Origin: Shewanella sediminis HAW-EB3
GTDB lineage: Bacteria; Pseudomonadota; Gammaproteobacteria; Enterobacterales; Shewanellaceae
DNA length: 64,000 nt
Direction: 5' to 3'
Assembly: GCF_000018025.1 (NCBI RefSeq)
Contig: NC_009831.1
Location: forward strand, 4,402,001-4,466,000
Numbering within the stretch: the first letter of the stretch is position 1; each line of letters starts with the position of its first letter. A model generated the notes under the pieces. That model had not been told where the DNA came from and ran no database searches. It saw only the letters and a list, made by a program, of their open reading frames with translations. Of the stretch, positions 45,827-53,767 are shown piece by piece. Position numbers and translations under genes: made by a program.

Positions 45827-45874
45827 CTTTCATTAATGTAAACTTCTTTCATTAACATAAGTTACTTTCATTAA
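45827..45874. repeat. Phased 19-bp repeats before the DUF3360 gene
   Basis: CTTTCATTAA occurs at 45827, 45846 and 45865, exactly 19 bp apart, with a weaker CTTCGTTAAC at 45813. They lie 45-90 bp before the ATG of the membrane protein gene and look like repeated operator half-sites. Confidence 0.75.
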
Positions 45875-45918
45875 CAGAAAGAGTTTTTAGCTGGTGTTAT
45901 TGATCAATTGGAGAAGAA

Positions 45919-47370
45919 ATGAGTATAGAACAAGCGACCTATAAACAGCGCCGCCGAAAGGCAAGCGAGTTTGAATCAAGGAGCGCCTATCTTGAGCATG
46001 AACTATCAATTATGGATCTAAAACGCTGGCGGGTTAATTTACCGTTTCGTGATTTTGGTATCGAAATAGAGGATTGGGTACCAGCGGTTGCAGCAACCAT
46101 CGGTAAAGTCGTAATGGTTGCCGCTATGGTTGCAGCATTTGCATCACAGTTTGGCCTGTCACAAGAGTTTGTCGCGGAAAACACCCGTTTTGAACTATTA
46201 ATTGCCGGTGTCATTTTTGTTGTATTCTTCTCTGCAATCTTGAACCCATTGTCCAATTTGGCGGGCACTCACGGGCCAATGATCCCATTAATTCCACTCA
46301 TCGCAGCAGCTGGCGGGCACCCTCTTGCGCTTGGGATAATGGTGGGTCTATTTGGTTTAATCTTGAGTGCAACCAAGGGCGGGTCCCGGCTGGTAAAATT
46401 AACCGGCGAAGGAGTACGGGGTGGGTTGTTAATATACCTTGGTGCTGTAGGACTTATCGGACAATTAAGCAAATTTGAGTCATGGGCTATAAGCTCTGCG
46501 CAAGATGCGGTTCCATTCGTCGTCATTCTTACCTCCATTATTATTTATGCTTACCTGGCAAAAATTGAAAAACGTTGGCTGGCTATTCCACTCTGTTCAC
46601 TGATTGCCGGTGTCGTTGCATTCGCAATGGGCGTACCGTTTGAATTTGTTACCGAGCCGGGTTTACCCAACATGAATCCGTTTTACTGGTGGGGTGAAAC
46701 TACAGGTTGGCAATTAGGCTGGCCGCAACTGGAGCACTATATTGCCGTTATTCCTTTCGCCATTCTGGCTGTGGCTATGTGGTCGCCAGATTTTCTGGGT
46801 CACCGTGTATTTCAGGAATTAAATTACCCGAAAAGTGCAAAAGGTACACTGATGAATGTAGATGACACCATGGCTGTGTGTTCTATTCGTCAAATAGTCG
46901 GTGCTGGCCTAGGTGGAGGTAACCTGGCCTCATCTTGGGGTACATACATGATCCCGGCAGCGATTGCTAAGCGTCCGATTCCAGGTGGTGCTCTACTAAC
47001 GGGTCTACTTTGTGTGCTGACTGCCGTATTGGGCTTCCCGATGGATCTCGCAATGTGGGAACCTGTTCTGCGTGTTGCTCTTTTAGTGGGTGTATTCCTG
47101 CCGCTGCTGGAAGCCGGAATGCAGATGGTGAAGTGTTCGCGTAATTCCCAAAGCGCCGGGATCTGCATGTTCGCTTGCGCCTTGGTCAACCCTGTATTTG
47201 GGTGGGCACTGACTATGGTACTCGATAACCTCGGGTTAATAGGTAACAAAGAGCGTGCAGATTCTCTGTCACGTACTGACAAACTTATCATTCCAGTGGC
47301 CGCTCTGATCATTTGTGTAGGTTCGTTGGCACTGGTGGGTCAATTACCGGGCATACCTGCTTTGTTATAA
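45919..47370 (+). CDS. DUF3360-family integral membrane protein, putative transporter
   Basis: A 483-residue polytopic protein with about eleven membrane segments. The soluble N-terminus (about 1-50) includes SIMDLKRWRVNLPFRDFGIE, and GPMIPLIPLIAAAGGHPLAL and VKLTGEGVRGGLLIYLGAVG are among the most conserved segments of the DUF3360 family, which is distantly like SulP/xanthine-type permeases. It is probably an anion or small-solute carrier; substrate unknown. GGAG precedes the ATG by six bases. Upstream lie phased 19-bp repeats, and a GATAGG/CCTATC hairpin follows. No periplasmic partner is adjacent. Confidence 0.85.
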   Translation: MSIEQATYKQRRRKASEFESRSAYLEHELSIMDLKRWRVNLPFRDFGIEIEDWVPAVAATIGKVVMVAAMVAAFASQFGLSQEFVAENTRFELLIAGVIFVVFFSAILNPLSNLAGTHGPMIPLIPLIAAAGGHPLALGIMVGLFGLILSATKGGSRLVKLTGEGVRGGLLIYLGAVGLIGQLSKFESWAISSAQDAVPFVVILTSIIIYAYLAKIEKRWLAIPLCSLIAGVVAFAMGVPFEFVTEPGLPNMNPFYWWGETTGWQLGWPQLEHYIAVIPFAILAVAMWSPDFLGHRVFQELNYPKSAKGTLMNVDDTMAVCSIRQIVGAGLGGGNLASSWGTYMIPAAIAKRPIPGGALLTGLLCVLTAVLGFPMDLAMWEPVLRVALLVGVFLPLLEAGMQMVKCSRNSQSAGICMFACALVNPVFGWALTMVLDNLGLIGNKERADSLSRTDKLIIPVAALIICVGSLALVGQLPGIPALL

Positions 47371-47389
47371 CGCTAAAGCTTGAAAATAC

Positions 47390-47413
47390 GATAGGTCAGA
47401 TAACTGGCCTATC
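47390..47413. terminator. Hairpin after the DUF3360 gene
   Basis: GATAGGTCAG pairs with CTGGCCTATC (one G-T pair) around loop ATAA, 20 bp after the stop; no T-run. Confidence 0.5.
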
Positions 47414-47441
47414 TATCCTACTTAGTTCAGAGGAGGCGACC

Positions 47442-47681
47442 TTAGTCCTGCTCTTTCCTTTCAGTTTCCCGCTTTACCAGAATAAAGGTCAGGTACATTT
47501 TAGTCGGCAGAGACAGCGCCATGCCGAAGGCCACACACATTGCGCTAATGATGATCCCTTTTACCCCCATAGCTTCAACCGTGTCGCTGTAGTTGTGAAA
47601 ATAGATACCGAGGGAGATCAGGCCAAGACCGACAGCGATACAGCACTTCAATAGCAAGATTAACTTGTCATCAGTCACCAT
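47442..47681 (-). CDS. Small two-segment membrane protein
   Basis: A 79-residue inner-membrane protein with two hydrophobic helices (about residues 8-26 and 40-72) and a charged tail (VKRETERKEQD). A very strong GGAGG site sits just before the ATG, which supports it as a real gene. It is not recognised as a member of a named family. It converges on the DUF3360 gene. Possible roles include an accessory subunit of a membrane complex or a stress peptide; nothing in the sequence decides. Confidence 0.75.
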   Translation of the reverse strand: MVTDDKLILLLKCCIAVGLGLISLGIYFHNYSDTVEAMGVKGIIISAMCVAFGMALSLPTKMYLTFILVKRETERKEQD

Positions 47682-47829
47682 CGCCCCTCCATTATTAGCA
47701 TCACATTTGACTAATATAATAGATAATTCAGCCCTGTTACAAGTTAACTAAGATTAAAGAGAGAGGTCGGCTCGGCATCTGATAGGTAGGACACCTGAAT
47801 GCCTTGAATGCAAGAAGGTATGAAAAAGG

Positions 47830-47875
47830 CTTGCCTCCTCAAACATCCGAAATCAAATGTTTAAGGATAGGCAAG
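47830..47875 (-). terminator. Two-part hairpin downstream of the DUF3083 gene
   Basis: CTTGCCT (47830-47836) pairs with AGGCAAG (47869-47875), and inside it AAACAT (47841-47846) pairs with ATGTTT (47857-47862). On the minus strand it follows the DUF3083 stop by about 50 bp and may terminate or protect that transcript. Confidence 0.55.
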
Positions 47876-47923
47876 ACTCAACCCACGATTGCGGGAGGGA
47901 TACGGGGTTTATTAACTGATAGC

Positions 47924-48997
47924 CTATTCAGGGGCTTTATAACTAATATGTTGATGGAACCGCACAATGAGCTCTTCGCGTGACTTATCTAACGCTAACT
48001 CAGACGTAAGGCTCTTTAACGCATCTTCAACCCGATTCAAATAACGGCTGAGTCCGTCATCTTTAGAGTCTTTTACGCCTGCGGCGATAGTAAAGTTCAC
48101 CGTTTCGACTAAGCGATTACCGTCCCAATGGCGAATATATTGCTGCTCTTCGATATTAGGATCGAAGCCAAGCATCTGCACCTCGTCGGTACCATCGACC
48201 TGATCGAACTTACTGTTACGTACCAATGGTGTTAGCCCATTAGCCACCATAGCAATCCGGTTAAGTTTGTTGCCAGATGCGGCCTGGATAAAGGTATCTT
48301 CCAGCTTCTTATACAGCGGCGTAAAGTCGTCGGTATGTGTCGGCAATAACGCTTGTTTGAGCTTACGGCTCAGGGGTAGCTTTACCGTGACATAGCATAG
48401 TGAACCGTGTCCTTCGGGAAGCGGACACTGTCTTGCCTTATATCTGTCGCTGATTGAACGTAGCTTATACCCATAACTCTCTTTGTTGCCTTTAGCCTTG
48501 GCGAACAGGTCATAAGAGAGATGTTGATGATCGCGGATTTTGATTTTGAGATCTTTTTCCGGCAGTTGAGGCATCAGCTTGGCGAGGAAAGACTGCACTT
48601 TGATATGAAAATTAGCCGAGTTACTGCGAATTTCTTCACCCGTCGCTAACAATACAATCCTGATTTTACGTGCCCGGTAATCATCCTGACTATGAAGCGT
48701 TTGCGCTTCATGATACTCAGGATTATAGAAAAATATGATCTGTTCAGCCGTTGGGAAGCAATAGGCTTCGGTGTGAAAACGCACCACCGGTAACTTATCG
48801 TTAGTGATCACATGAATATTATATAACTCTTCCTGCTCGGCAAGATTGAAAATGGCGCGGCTAAGCGTCTGATAACAGGTTTTATAATCGGTATAATGGG
48901 CCAGCAAGGCATCCGTTACTATGATTTCCGCGGTGATGTATTGATTACTTCGAACGTCCTTGGGTAGGTACACTTTTTGCTGATGCCTAAGGGCCAT
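47924..48997 (-). CDS. DUF3083-family protein
   Basis: A 357-residue soluble protein of the DUF3083 family, which I know mainly from Shewanella and relatives. Recognisable parts are VYLPKDVRSNQYITAEIIVT, FPTAEQIIFFYNPEYHEAQT, and LGFDPNIEEQQYIRHWDGNR. There is no signal peptide or membrane segment. ATG at 48997 is supported by AAGGAG five bases upstream; a start at 49024 would add nine residues without a site. The function is not known and there is no operon context. Confidence 0.82.
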   Translation of the reverse strand: MALRHQQKVYLPKDVRSNQYITAEIIVTDALLAHYTDYKTCYQTLSRAIFNLAEQEELYNIHVITNDKLPVVRFHTEAYCFPTAEQIIFFYNPEYHEAQTLHSQDDYRARKIRIVLLATGEEIRSNSANFHIKVQSFLAKLMPQLPEKDLKIKIRDHQHLSYDLFAKAKGNKESYGYKLRSISDRYKARQCPLPEGHGSLCYVTVKLPLSRKLKQALLPTHTDDFTPLYKKLEDTFIQAASGNKLNRIAMVANGLTPLVRNSKFDQVDGTDEVQMLGFDPNIEEQQYIRHWDGNRLVETVNFTIAAGVKDSKDDGLSRYLNRVEDALKSLTSELALDKSREELIVRFHQHISYKAPE

Positions 48998-49161
48998 AAA
49001 TACTCCTTGTGAAAAGTTAATCATATATAGCTTGGTGCCAATGGTAGCGGTAAATTATGACAAGAATACTGCTATAGAGCACACTTCAATATAATACCCT
49101 TCGAATATGATTTATTGCTTAAAATCGATATGCAAAAAAACTAAATGTGAGGATAAGTCCC

Positions 49162-49329
49162 CCCTATACAGCTCCCTTTCGTTTGCCATTCATGGCCTAC
49201 AGGGATAAGTATGTCCCTATACAGCTCCCTTTCGTTTGCCATCCATGGCCTGCAGGGATAAGTATCTCCCTATACAGCTCCCTTTCGTTTGCCATCCATG
49301 GCCTACAGGGATAAGTATCTCCCTATACA
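49162..49329. repeat. 53-bp tandem repeat array
   Basis: Three complete 53-bp units begin at 49162, 49215 and 49268 (CCCTATACAGCTCCCTTTCG ... GGCCTACAGGGATAAGTA), and a partial one begins at 49321. Each unit contains the inverted repeat GCCATCCATGGC. The unit is not a multiple of three, so it is not protein-coding. There are no spacers, so it is not CRISPR. Confidence 0.92.
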
Positions 49330-49520
49330 AAAACGCCCTCCTCACCGTGAGGCTCAAGCAATTTAGCAGCACAATGATAAAAGGACGTATCTTCAAAAAG
49401 ATTAACAATGGGAGGTTTAAAATGATTGGTTGCGTTAATTTCATTATTAGTGGTATTTACCGAACCAGCATAAAACCCGGTTAAACTGGCAGAGCTGATG
49501 AGAATAATAAAACCTAATCG

Positions 49521-49549
49521 ACTTTTACTTTTACTTTTACTTTTACTTT
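49521..49549. repeat. ACTTTT hexamer microsatellite
   Basis: Four full copies and a partial copy of ACTTTT in tandem, a site prone to length change by slippage. Confidence 0.85.
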
Positions 49550-49610
49550 AAAAATAACAAATAACAAATGGTGACTAGTTATTTAATTTGAAAACTGGCT
49601 GACAAAAAAA

Positions 49611-49634
49611 GCCAGTCGACTTACATCGACTGGC
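49611..49634 (-). terminator. Terminator of nrfA
   Basis: A 9-bp perfect stem (GCCAGTCGA with TCGACTGGC, loop CTTACA). On the minus strand it ends directly in seven T residues, 34 bp after the nrfA stop. Confidence 0.9.
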
Positions 49635-49667
49635 AAACGGATTTGAGAGTAATAGTGGAGAGGCTAT

Positions 49668-51221
49668 TTATTTCAAATCAACGGGCCATTCTTTTTCAAC
49701 GCGCTTCTCGATAAAATTGTCTTTCGAGGTTTTCATCGCTTCAAAATTTAGACCCGCTAAAGGTTGAACCTTAGCTTTAGTATCGTATTTGCTGCCATCA
49801 TAAACATAGTTAGGCGCATACTTAGTTAATAACAGATCGGCTTCGGCAATCGCTTCATCTAAAATCGAATTCGACTTTTTCAGCAGACGTACTGCTTCTG
49901 TAGGATTATGTGCATGGATACCGTGAGACGCTGTTGCACTGTCCCAGAACCACTGTCCATGTCTGATTTTAGTTAATAAACTATCCATTTCTGCCGCTAA
50001 CGGAGTACCTGCTTTTAATGCCGCTTCATAGTTACCCTTAGCTTCACCAATGCTCTTACCTGCTTCGAGACCTTTAATCCCATTCGCAGACCAAATTGCC
50101 TGTGCTTTAAAGTGGGCTTCAGTTAAGCGAGGATCTGTGCCATCGGCTGTAAAACGCAGCTTTTTGATTTCAGCTTTACGCTCATCAAATATCTCTTCGA
50201 AGTCAGCACCCTCATGACAACTTAAGCAGCTTTCAGGCAGCTGTTCAGCGTCAAACGTCACCTTATGATTGGAGTACTTAGCCCCGGCTTTGTTGGTCGC
50301 CTTAGGCATATGACAAGTCGTACAACCAAACTCTAAGTGATTATCCATCGCATGTTCAGTTCGATCTAACATGTTTTCATATTCAGGATGTTGTGCTTTG
50401 AGCGATGGTACGCCCGAAATGGCGTTGGTCCAGTCTTTGAAGTTACGCTGATCATAGTAAGCAAGCTTGGCTTCAGCCGCAAAACCTTGATAAAGGCCAT
50501 CAGTCCCGGTGTAGTTCACAACCTCTTTATAATCAGTTTTCACACCTGGCACCCAATGATCCCAAGGGTAGCGAACTTTCTTACTGTCAGAACCTTCGAA
50601 GTAGTATTCAATATGGCATTGAGCACAAGTCTGGCTGGCTTGCATAGTCTGTGTTTGCTTGGAAAAGTCTTTGCCAATCGATTTCATTGCTCGAGCGGCA
50701 TAGGGACGACTAATTCTGATTTCATCACTGCCTAACTCATGACAATCGGCGCAACCGATTGAATTAGACATTTCGTGGCCCCAGGTTGACCAGCTATTGT
50801 CAGAGAAATTAGCTTCCCCCACCTTGTCATACATGCGAGCGATATCGGGTGTTTTACAAGACCAGCAGTTAGCAGGCATTGCCTCGCCAACGACTTTACC
50901 ATCATGGCCGACAACCGGGTGCCCTGTACGCAGCGTTTTTATTATATCAGTCATCGCAAATTGATGACCTCTGGCACGATTATAATCTTTGGCAAAACCG
51001 TAGCCAGCCCAAGCGCTGACAAGGTTTGGATTAGAAGCTAAGAAGTCATCCAATTTGCCTGATTCAGGAGTGGTCTCTTCTGTTTCAGCCCAAGTAGTAT
51101 ATTGTTCAGGGAACTGTTTTTTCCAATTTTCACTTTTATATAAATCGACTTCTGTTGCCATACTATAACCGGTAAATACGGTTGATAGCATGACAGCAAT
51201 TGCCAGCTTTTTAATTTTCAT
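49668..51221 (-). CDS. nrfA: Ammonia-forming cytochrome c552 nitrite reductase
   Basis: A 517-residue pentaheme periplasmic enzyme that reduces nitrite to ammonium with six electrons. A signal peptide ends YSMA. The catalytic heme is bound by CWSCK at 119-123, whose Lys is the axial ligand unique to NrfA. The other four hemes are CADCH (157), CAQCH (199), CTTCH (300) and CLSCH (332), with the order expected for the family. HMPKATNKAGAKYSNHKV contains the conserved active-site region near heme four. It is somewhat longer than typical NrfA. ATG at 51221 has GAGGA at good spacing; the ATG at 51227 is too close. It is monocistronic here, with no nrfBCD; in Shewanella, electrons usually come from CymA. 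Confidence 0.97.
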   Translation of the reverse strand: MKIKKLAIAVMLSTVFTGYSMATEVDLYKSENWKKQFPEQYTTWAETEETTPESGKLDDFLASNPNLVSAWAGYGFAKDYNRARGHQFAMTDIIKTLRTGHPVVGHDGKVVGEAMPANCWSCKTPDIARMYDKVGEANFSDNSWSTWGHEMSNSIGCADCHELGSDEIRISRPYAARAMKSIGKDFSKQTQTMQASQTCAQCHIEYYFEGSDSKKVRYPWDHWVPGVKTDYKEVVNYTGTDGLYQGFAAEAKLAYYDQRNFKDWTNAISGVPSLKAQHPEYENMLDRTEHAMDNHLEFGCTTCHMPKATNKAGAKYSNHKVTFDAEQLPESCLSCHEGADFEEIFDERKAEIKKLRFTADGTDPRLTEAHFKAQAIWSANGIKGLEAGKSIGEAKGNYEAALKAGTPLAAEMDSLLTKIRHGQWFWDSATASHGIHAHNPTEAVRLLKKSNSILDEAIAEADLLLTKYAPNYVYDGSKYDTKAKVQPLAGLNFEAMKTSKDNFIEKRVEKEWPVDLK

Positions 51222-52309
51222 GTTCATTCCTCATCGACATTTTTAGTTTTTATTAAAAACCAGCTCATCAACAATTAAATTATATTACCATCAATATTTA
51301 ACCGTCCAACGAACTTGAAACAATTAATATCACAGCGAAAACAACTGAACATAAAATTAAAGTAACAATGTGATAAACACCTAATCAAATTTAATAAACA
51401 TGTTATCGATCAAACTTTAACCCTGAATTAACTATCTACTTATAGGTACGTGGAATTTATTAATTAAGTAAAGATGACACCCAATTAAACGATATGTCGC
51501 ACATATAGCGATATATCGCGACCCAGATTGAAAGCCACATAAGATTATAAAAATACAAAACTAATACAACAAAAATAAAGGTGAGCAATAACAAGACCTT
51601 ACTAAAGGCAAAAGTCTTTTCTTATGAAACTTAAAATATTAACTTAACTTATCAAAAAACAATGCAGACAGACTTCACAAATCACCATAAAAACAACGAC
51701 CAGATCCAAATAAGTAGCAAAAAATAAGCACTAGCTATAGATAAATCAGGGCTGCCTACAGCACTTTTCTTAACTCAACCTTAATTTTCTGTTGAAACTG
51801 AATGAATAAGAACATCAACAAACTGCAAAGAAGAGTGAATCGGTAAAGAGGTCCTAGCCGGCCAGCTCCTAACGATGATGAAAACGAAAAGATGGCACAA
51901 AAAGGCTGCACAAAAAGATGGCTCGAAATGATAAGGTTGGCATGCCTTAAGCCCAACAACAGCCCCCACCGCCGCAGTCTCCGACACTTCCAATACCCTT
52001 ATCAGTCATACGCTATATTGGCGCTGTAAATAGACTTACCTGTAGCAACGCTTTATAAACCAAAGTGACCTGGCCCACAGGGAAACTATTATGGCCATGC
52101 TCTTAGCTGATCTTATTTGATTGAATAATGACGACAGGATCTAAGTATCTAAATCCTGACTTGGTATGATATCGGCCATACCCATTGCTGCCGGTTATCC
52201 TTACAAGAGCCCCCGGCAGACAGAATCAGATATACCCGTCTTTATTACTCTTGCCATCAGTAAGGCTGCAGTAAGATGATGGCGGGTATTGTCATTAAGA
52301 GGCAATAAG
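51222..52309. other. Kilobase-long AT-rich region upstream of nrfA
   Basis: About 1.09 kb without a credible gene. It holds the nrfA promoter, the palindrome pair at 51490-51519, and near 52051-52066 the sequence CTTTATAAACCAAAGT, repeated exactly at 60625. Small minus-strand open frames near 51756-51993 have low-complexity translations and no ribosome site. I saw no convincing Fnr/EtrA or Crp box. Confidence 0.6.
51490..51519. promoter_or_regulatory. Paired palindromes upstream of nrfA
   Basis: CGATATGTCG at 51490-51499 and CGATATATCG at 51509-51518 start exactly 19 bp apart. The second lies inside the perfect 12-bp palindrome GCGATATATCGC. Same-face phasing suggests cooperative binding of a dimeric regulator about 270 bp before nrfA. 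Confidence 0.5.
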
Positions 52310-53041
52310 ATGAGCAAACAACCCCATATCGCGGTGAGTCCGCAACAGGTGGCCGAGCATGTCATCGTGTGTGGTGAGCCGGATCGTGTTAATCGCATCT
52401 CAGCCCTGCTGGAGCAAGTTGAGCTGTTAGCCGATAACCGTGAGTTTCGCCTGATGAATGGCCTGTACCAGGGCAAATTGATCACGGTGTGCAGCACGGG
52501 TGTGGGTGCGCCATCGGCCATCATCGCCCTGGAAGAGCTGAATCTGTGTGGTGCCAAATATGTGGTACGGGTCGGCTCGGCCGGTGCGCTGCAGCACGAT
52601 ATAGCCCTGGGCGAACTGATTGTTGCCGAGGCTGCGGTACGTGATGAGGGAGGCTCTAAAGCTTATGTGGCCAGTGAGTTCCCGGCCTGCGCCAACCGCC
52701 ATCTGCTCTTTGGGATAGAGGCGTATCTGGTTGAAAATAACTACCCGGCTCACGTGGGTCTGGTTCGCTCCCATGATAGTTTTTACCGCGATGATGAGGA
52801 TAGTATCTGTCAGCTCTGGAGCCAAAAAGGCGTACTTGGCGCAGACATGGAAACGTCCGCCCTGTTAACCGTGGGCAGACTGCGCGGGCTGAAAGTGGCT
52901 TCAATACTCAATAACGTTGTTCTGTACCAGCAGGATGTTCAGGATGGGGTCAACCAATACGTTAATGCCGATAATGTGATGATGCAGGGGGAACTGGTCG
53001 CATCCAGAGCCGCGTTGCACGCCCTGTGGTTACAGCCGTAA
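52310..53041 (+). CDS. Uridine-phosphorylase-like nucleoside phosphorylase
   Basis: A 243-residue member of the PNP/UDP phosphorylase superfamily. HVIVCGEPDRVNRISALLEQ is the phosphate-binding start of the Udp/DeoD group (GDPxR-like). STGVGAPSAIIALEELNLCG and VRVGSAGALQHDIALGELIV are the glycine-rich strands, and GADMETSALLTVGRLRGLKV carries the Met-Glu that binds ribose. It should split nucleosides with phosphate in the cytoplasm; the base preference is not readable. ATG at 52310 has AGAGG upstream. This ordinary housekeeping enzyme is a distant fold relative of the effector domain at 56.2 kb. Confidence 0.88.
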   Translation: MSKQPHIAVSPQQVAEHVIVCGEPDRVNRISALLEQVELLADNREFRLMNGLYQGKLITVCSTGVGAPSAIIALEELNLCGAKYVVRVGSAGALQHDIALGELIVAEAAVRDEGGSKAYVASEFPACANRHLLFGIEAYLVENNYPAHVGLVRSHDSFYRDDEDSICQLWSQKGVLGADMETSALLTVGRLRGLKVASILNNVVLYQQDVQDGVNQYVNADNVMMQGELVASRAALHALWLQP

Positions 53042-53045
53042 AAGA

Positions 53046-53103
53046 AGTTATAAGTGGTAAGTTATAAGCTGTAAGTTATAAGTGGTAAGTTATAAGTTGT
53101 AAG
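53046..53103. repeat. Degenerate AAGTTATAAGTGGT tandem tract
   Basis: Four imperfect copies of a 14-15-bp TAAGTTATAAGTGGT-like unit directly follow the phosphorylase stop. A related inverted tract lies near 39731-39760; both sit next to the same two REP-type palindromes. Confidence 0.8.
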
Positions 53104-53110
53104 AATGATA

Positions 53111-53142
53111 GGTTCCGGCGACAGGCATCGCCGGAATGACGG
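53111..53142 (-). repeat. REP-like palindrome, family B
   Basis: Inverted near-identical copy of the element at 39533-39564 (TTCCGGCGA ... TCGCCGGAATGACGG). Confidence 0.82.
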
Positions 53143-53171
53143 CAATATAACCCTCAAACTCCGCCTATAAA

Positions 53172-53197
53172 AAAACGAACCGCAAGGGGTTCGTTTT
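53172..53197. terminator. Bidirectional terminator
   Basis: A 10-bp perfect stem (AAAACGAACC with GGTTCGTTTT, loop GCAAGG) between the convergent phosphorylase and DUF3297 genes. Confidence 0.88.
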
Positions 53198-53202
53198 AAT
53201 CA

Positions 53203-53227
53203 CTTCGCGGCTAAAGCCGCTCCTACA
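53203..53227 (-). repeat. REP-like palindrome, family A
   Basis: Fourth copy of the CGGCTAAAGCCG element, same orientation as those at 39502 and 39775, immediately after the terminator. Confidence 0.85.
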
Positions 53228-53238
53228 TTAAAAGCATT

Positions 53239-53487
53239 TTATTTATAAAACGCTTCAACCGTCCCTTTTACTGTCATCATAAGCGGTTGACCACGACGGT
53301 CCAACGCCTTGTGAGTCGGGACTTTTACCCAACCTTCACTGACGCAATATTCCTCGACATCAAAACGCTCTTTGCCGTTAACCTTAATACCGATCTCGTG
53401 CTCGAAAATTTCTGCCACATGATGTGGGCTACGTGGATTAACCGAAAGGCGATCGGGTAAAGCGGGTTGCGATGTAGTGTCGGTCAT
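53239..53487 (-). CDS. DUF3297-family small protein
   Basis: An 82-residue soluble protein beginning MTDTTSQPALPDRLSVNPRS, the opening typical of DUF3297, followed by HHVAEIFEHEIGIKVNGKER and the conserved EEYCVSEGWVKVPTHKALDR. The family is common in proteobacteria but has no assigned activity. The ATG at 53487 has GGGG upstream and starts the conserved part; an earlier in-frame start at 53553 would add 22 unrelated residues. Confidence 0.87.
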   Translation of the reverse strand: MTDTTSQPALPDRLSVNPRSPHHVAEIFEHEIGIKVNGKERFDVEEYCVSEGWVKVPTHKALDRRGQPLMMTVKGTVEAFYK

Positions 53488-53767
53488 GGTCTGGCCCCAA
53501 TTATAAAAAAGTTGAAAATGGTATAAATAATCGCGCCATTGTAGGCAATACAAGGCCTATGCTCAAGCGCGGCAGTGAGAAATGTGAGTACACTTCCCCC
53601 GCCTTGTAGAGAATAGCTAAACATTAGCCAGGCAATAGCTCGTCATTTATCGCGACAGCATTTATCTCGACTAAGATAGAGCAAAGACCGATACTCCAGA
53701 GGCCGCTATCGGCACCGACCGACAGCTTGCCTCATGGGTCGCAAGTGGTGAAAACAATCCACTTTTA

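Larger units (their letters stand above)
48998..49667. other. Long intergenic region dominated by simple repeats
   Basis: About 670 bp containing the 53-bp tandem array (49162-49329), an ACTTTT hexamer run (49521-49549) and the nrfA terminator (49611-49634). Minus-strand open frames across the array are by-products of the repeat and are not called. Confidence 0.7.

Noticed and set aside
46890..47312. Long antisense open frame inside the DUF3360 gene
   Set aside because: It mirrors the coding strand of a clear membrane protein, has no ribosome site and shows low-complexity Pro/Arg/Thr composition.
49162..49329. Possible CRISPR array
   Set aside because: The repeats are contiguous 53-bp units with no unique spacers, and no cas gene is present.
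49217..49444. 75-codon minus-strand open frame across the 53-bp array
   Set aside because: It is created by the tandem repeat; the unit is not a multiple of three, so the frame shifts with each copy.
51228..51480. Fnr/EtrA or Crp box upstream of nrfA
   Set aside because: Candidate TGTGAT and ATCAA half-sites exist, but their partner halves match poorly, so I do not call a site.
51756..51993. Small minus-strand open frames upstream of the phosphorylase
   Set aside because: Overlapping frames compete over the same AT-rich stretch and none has a ribosome site.
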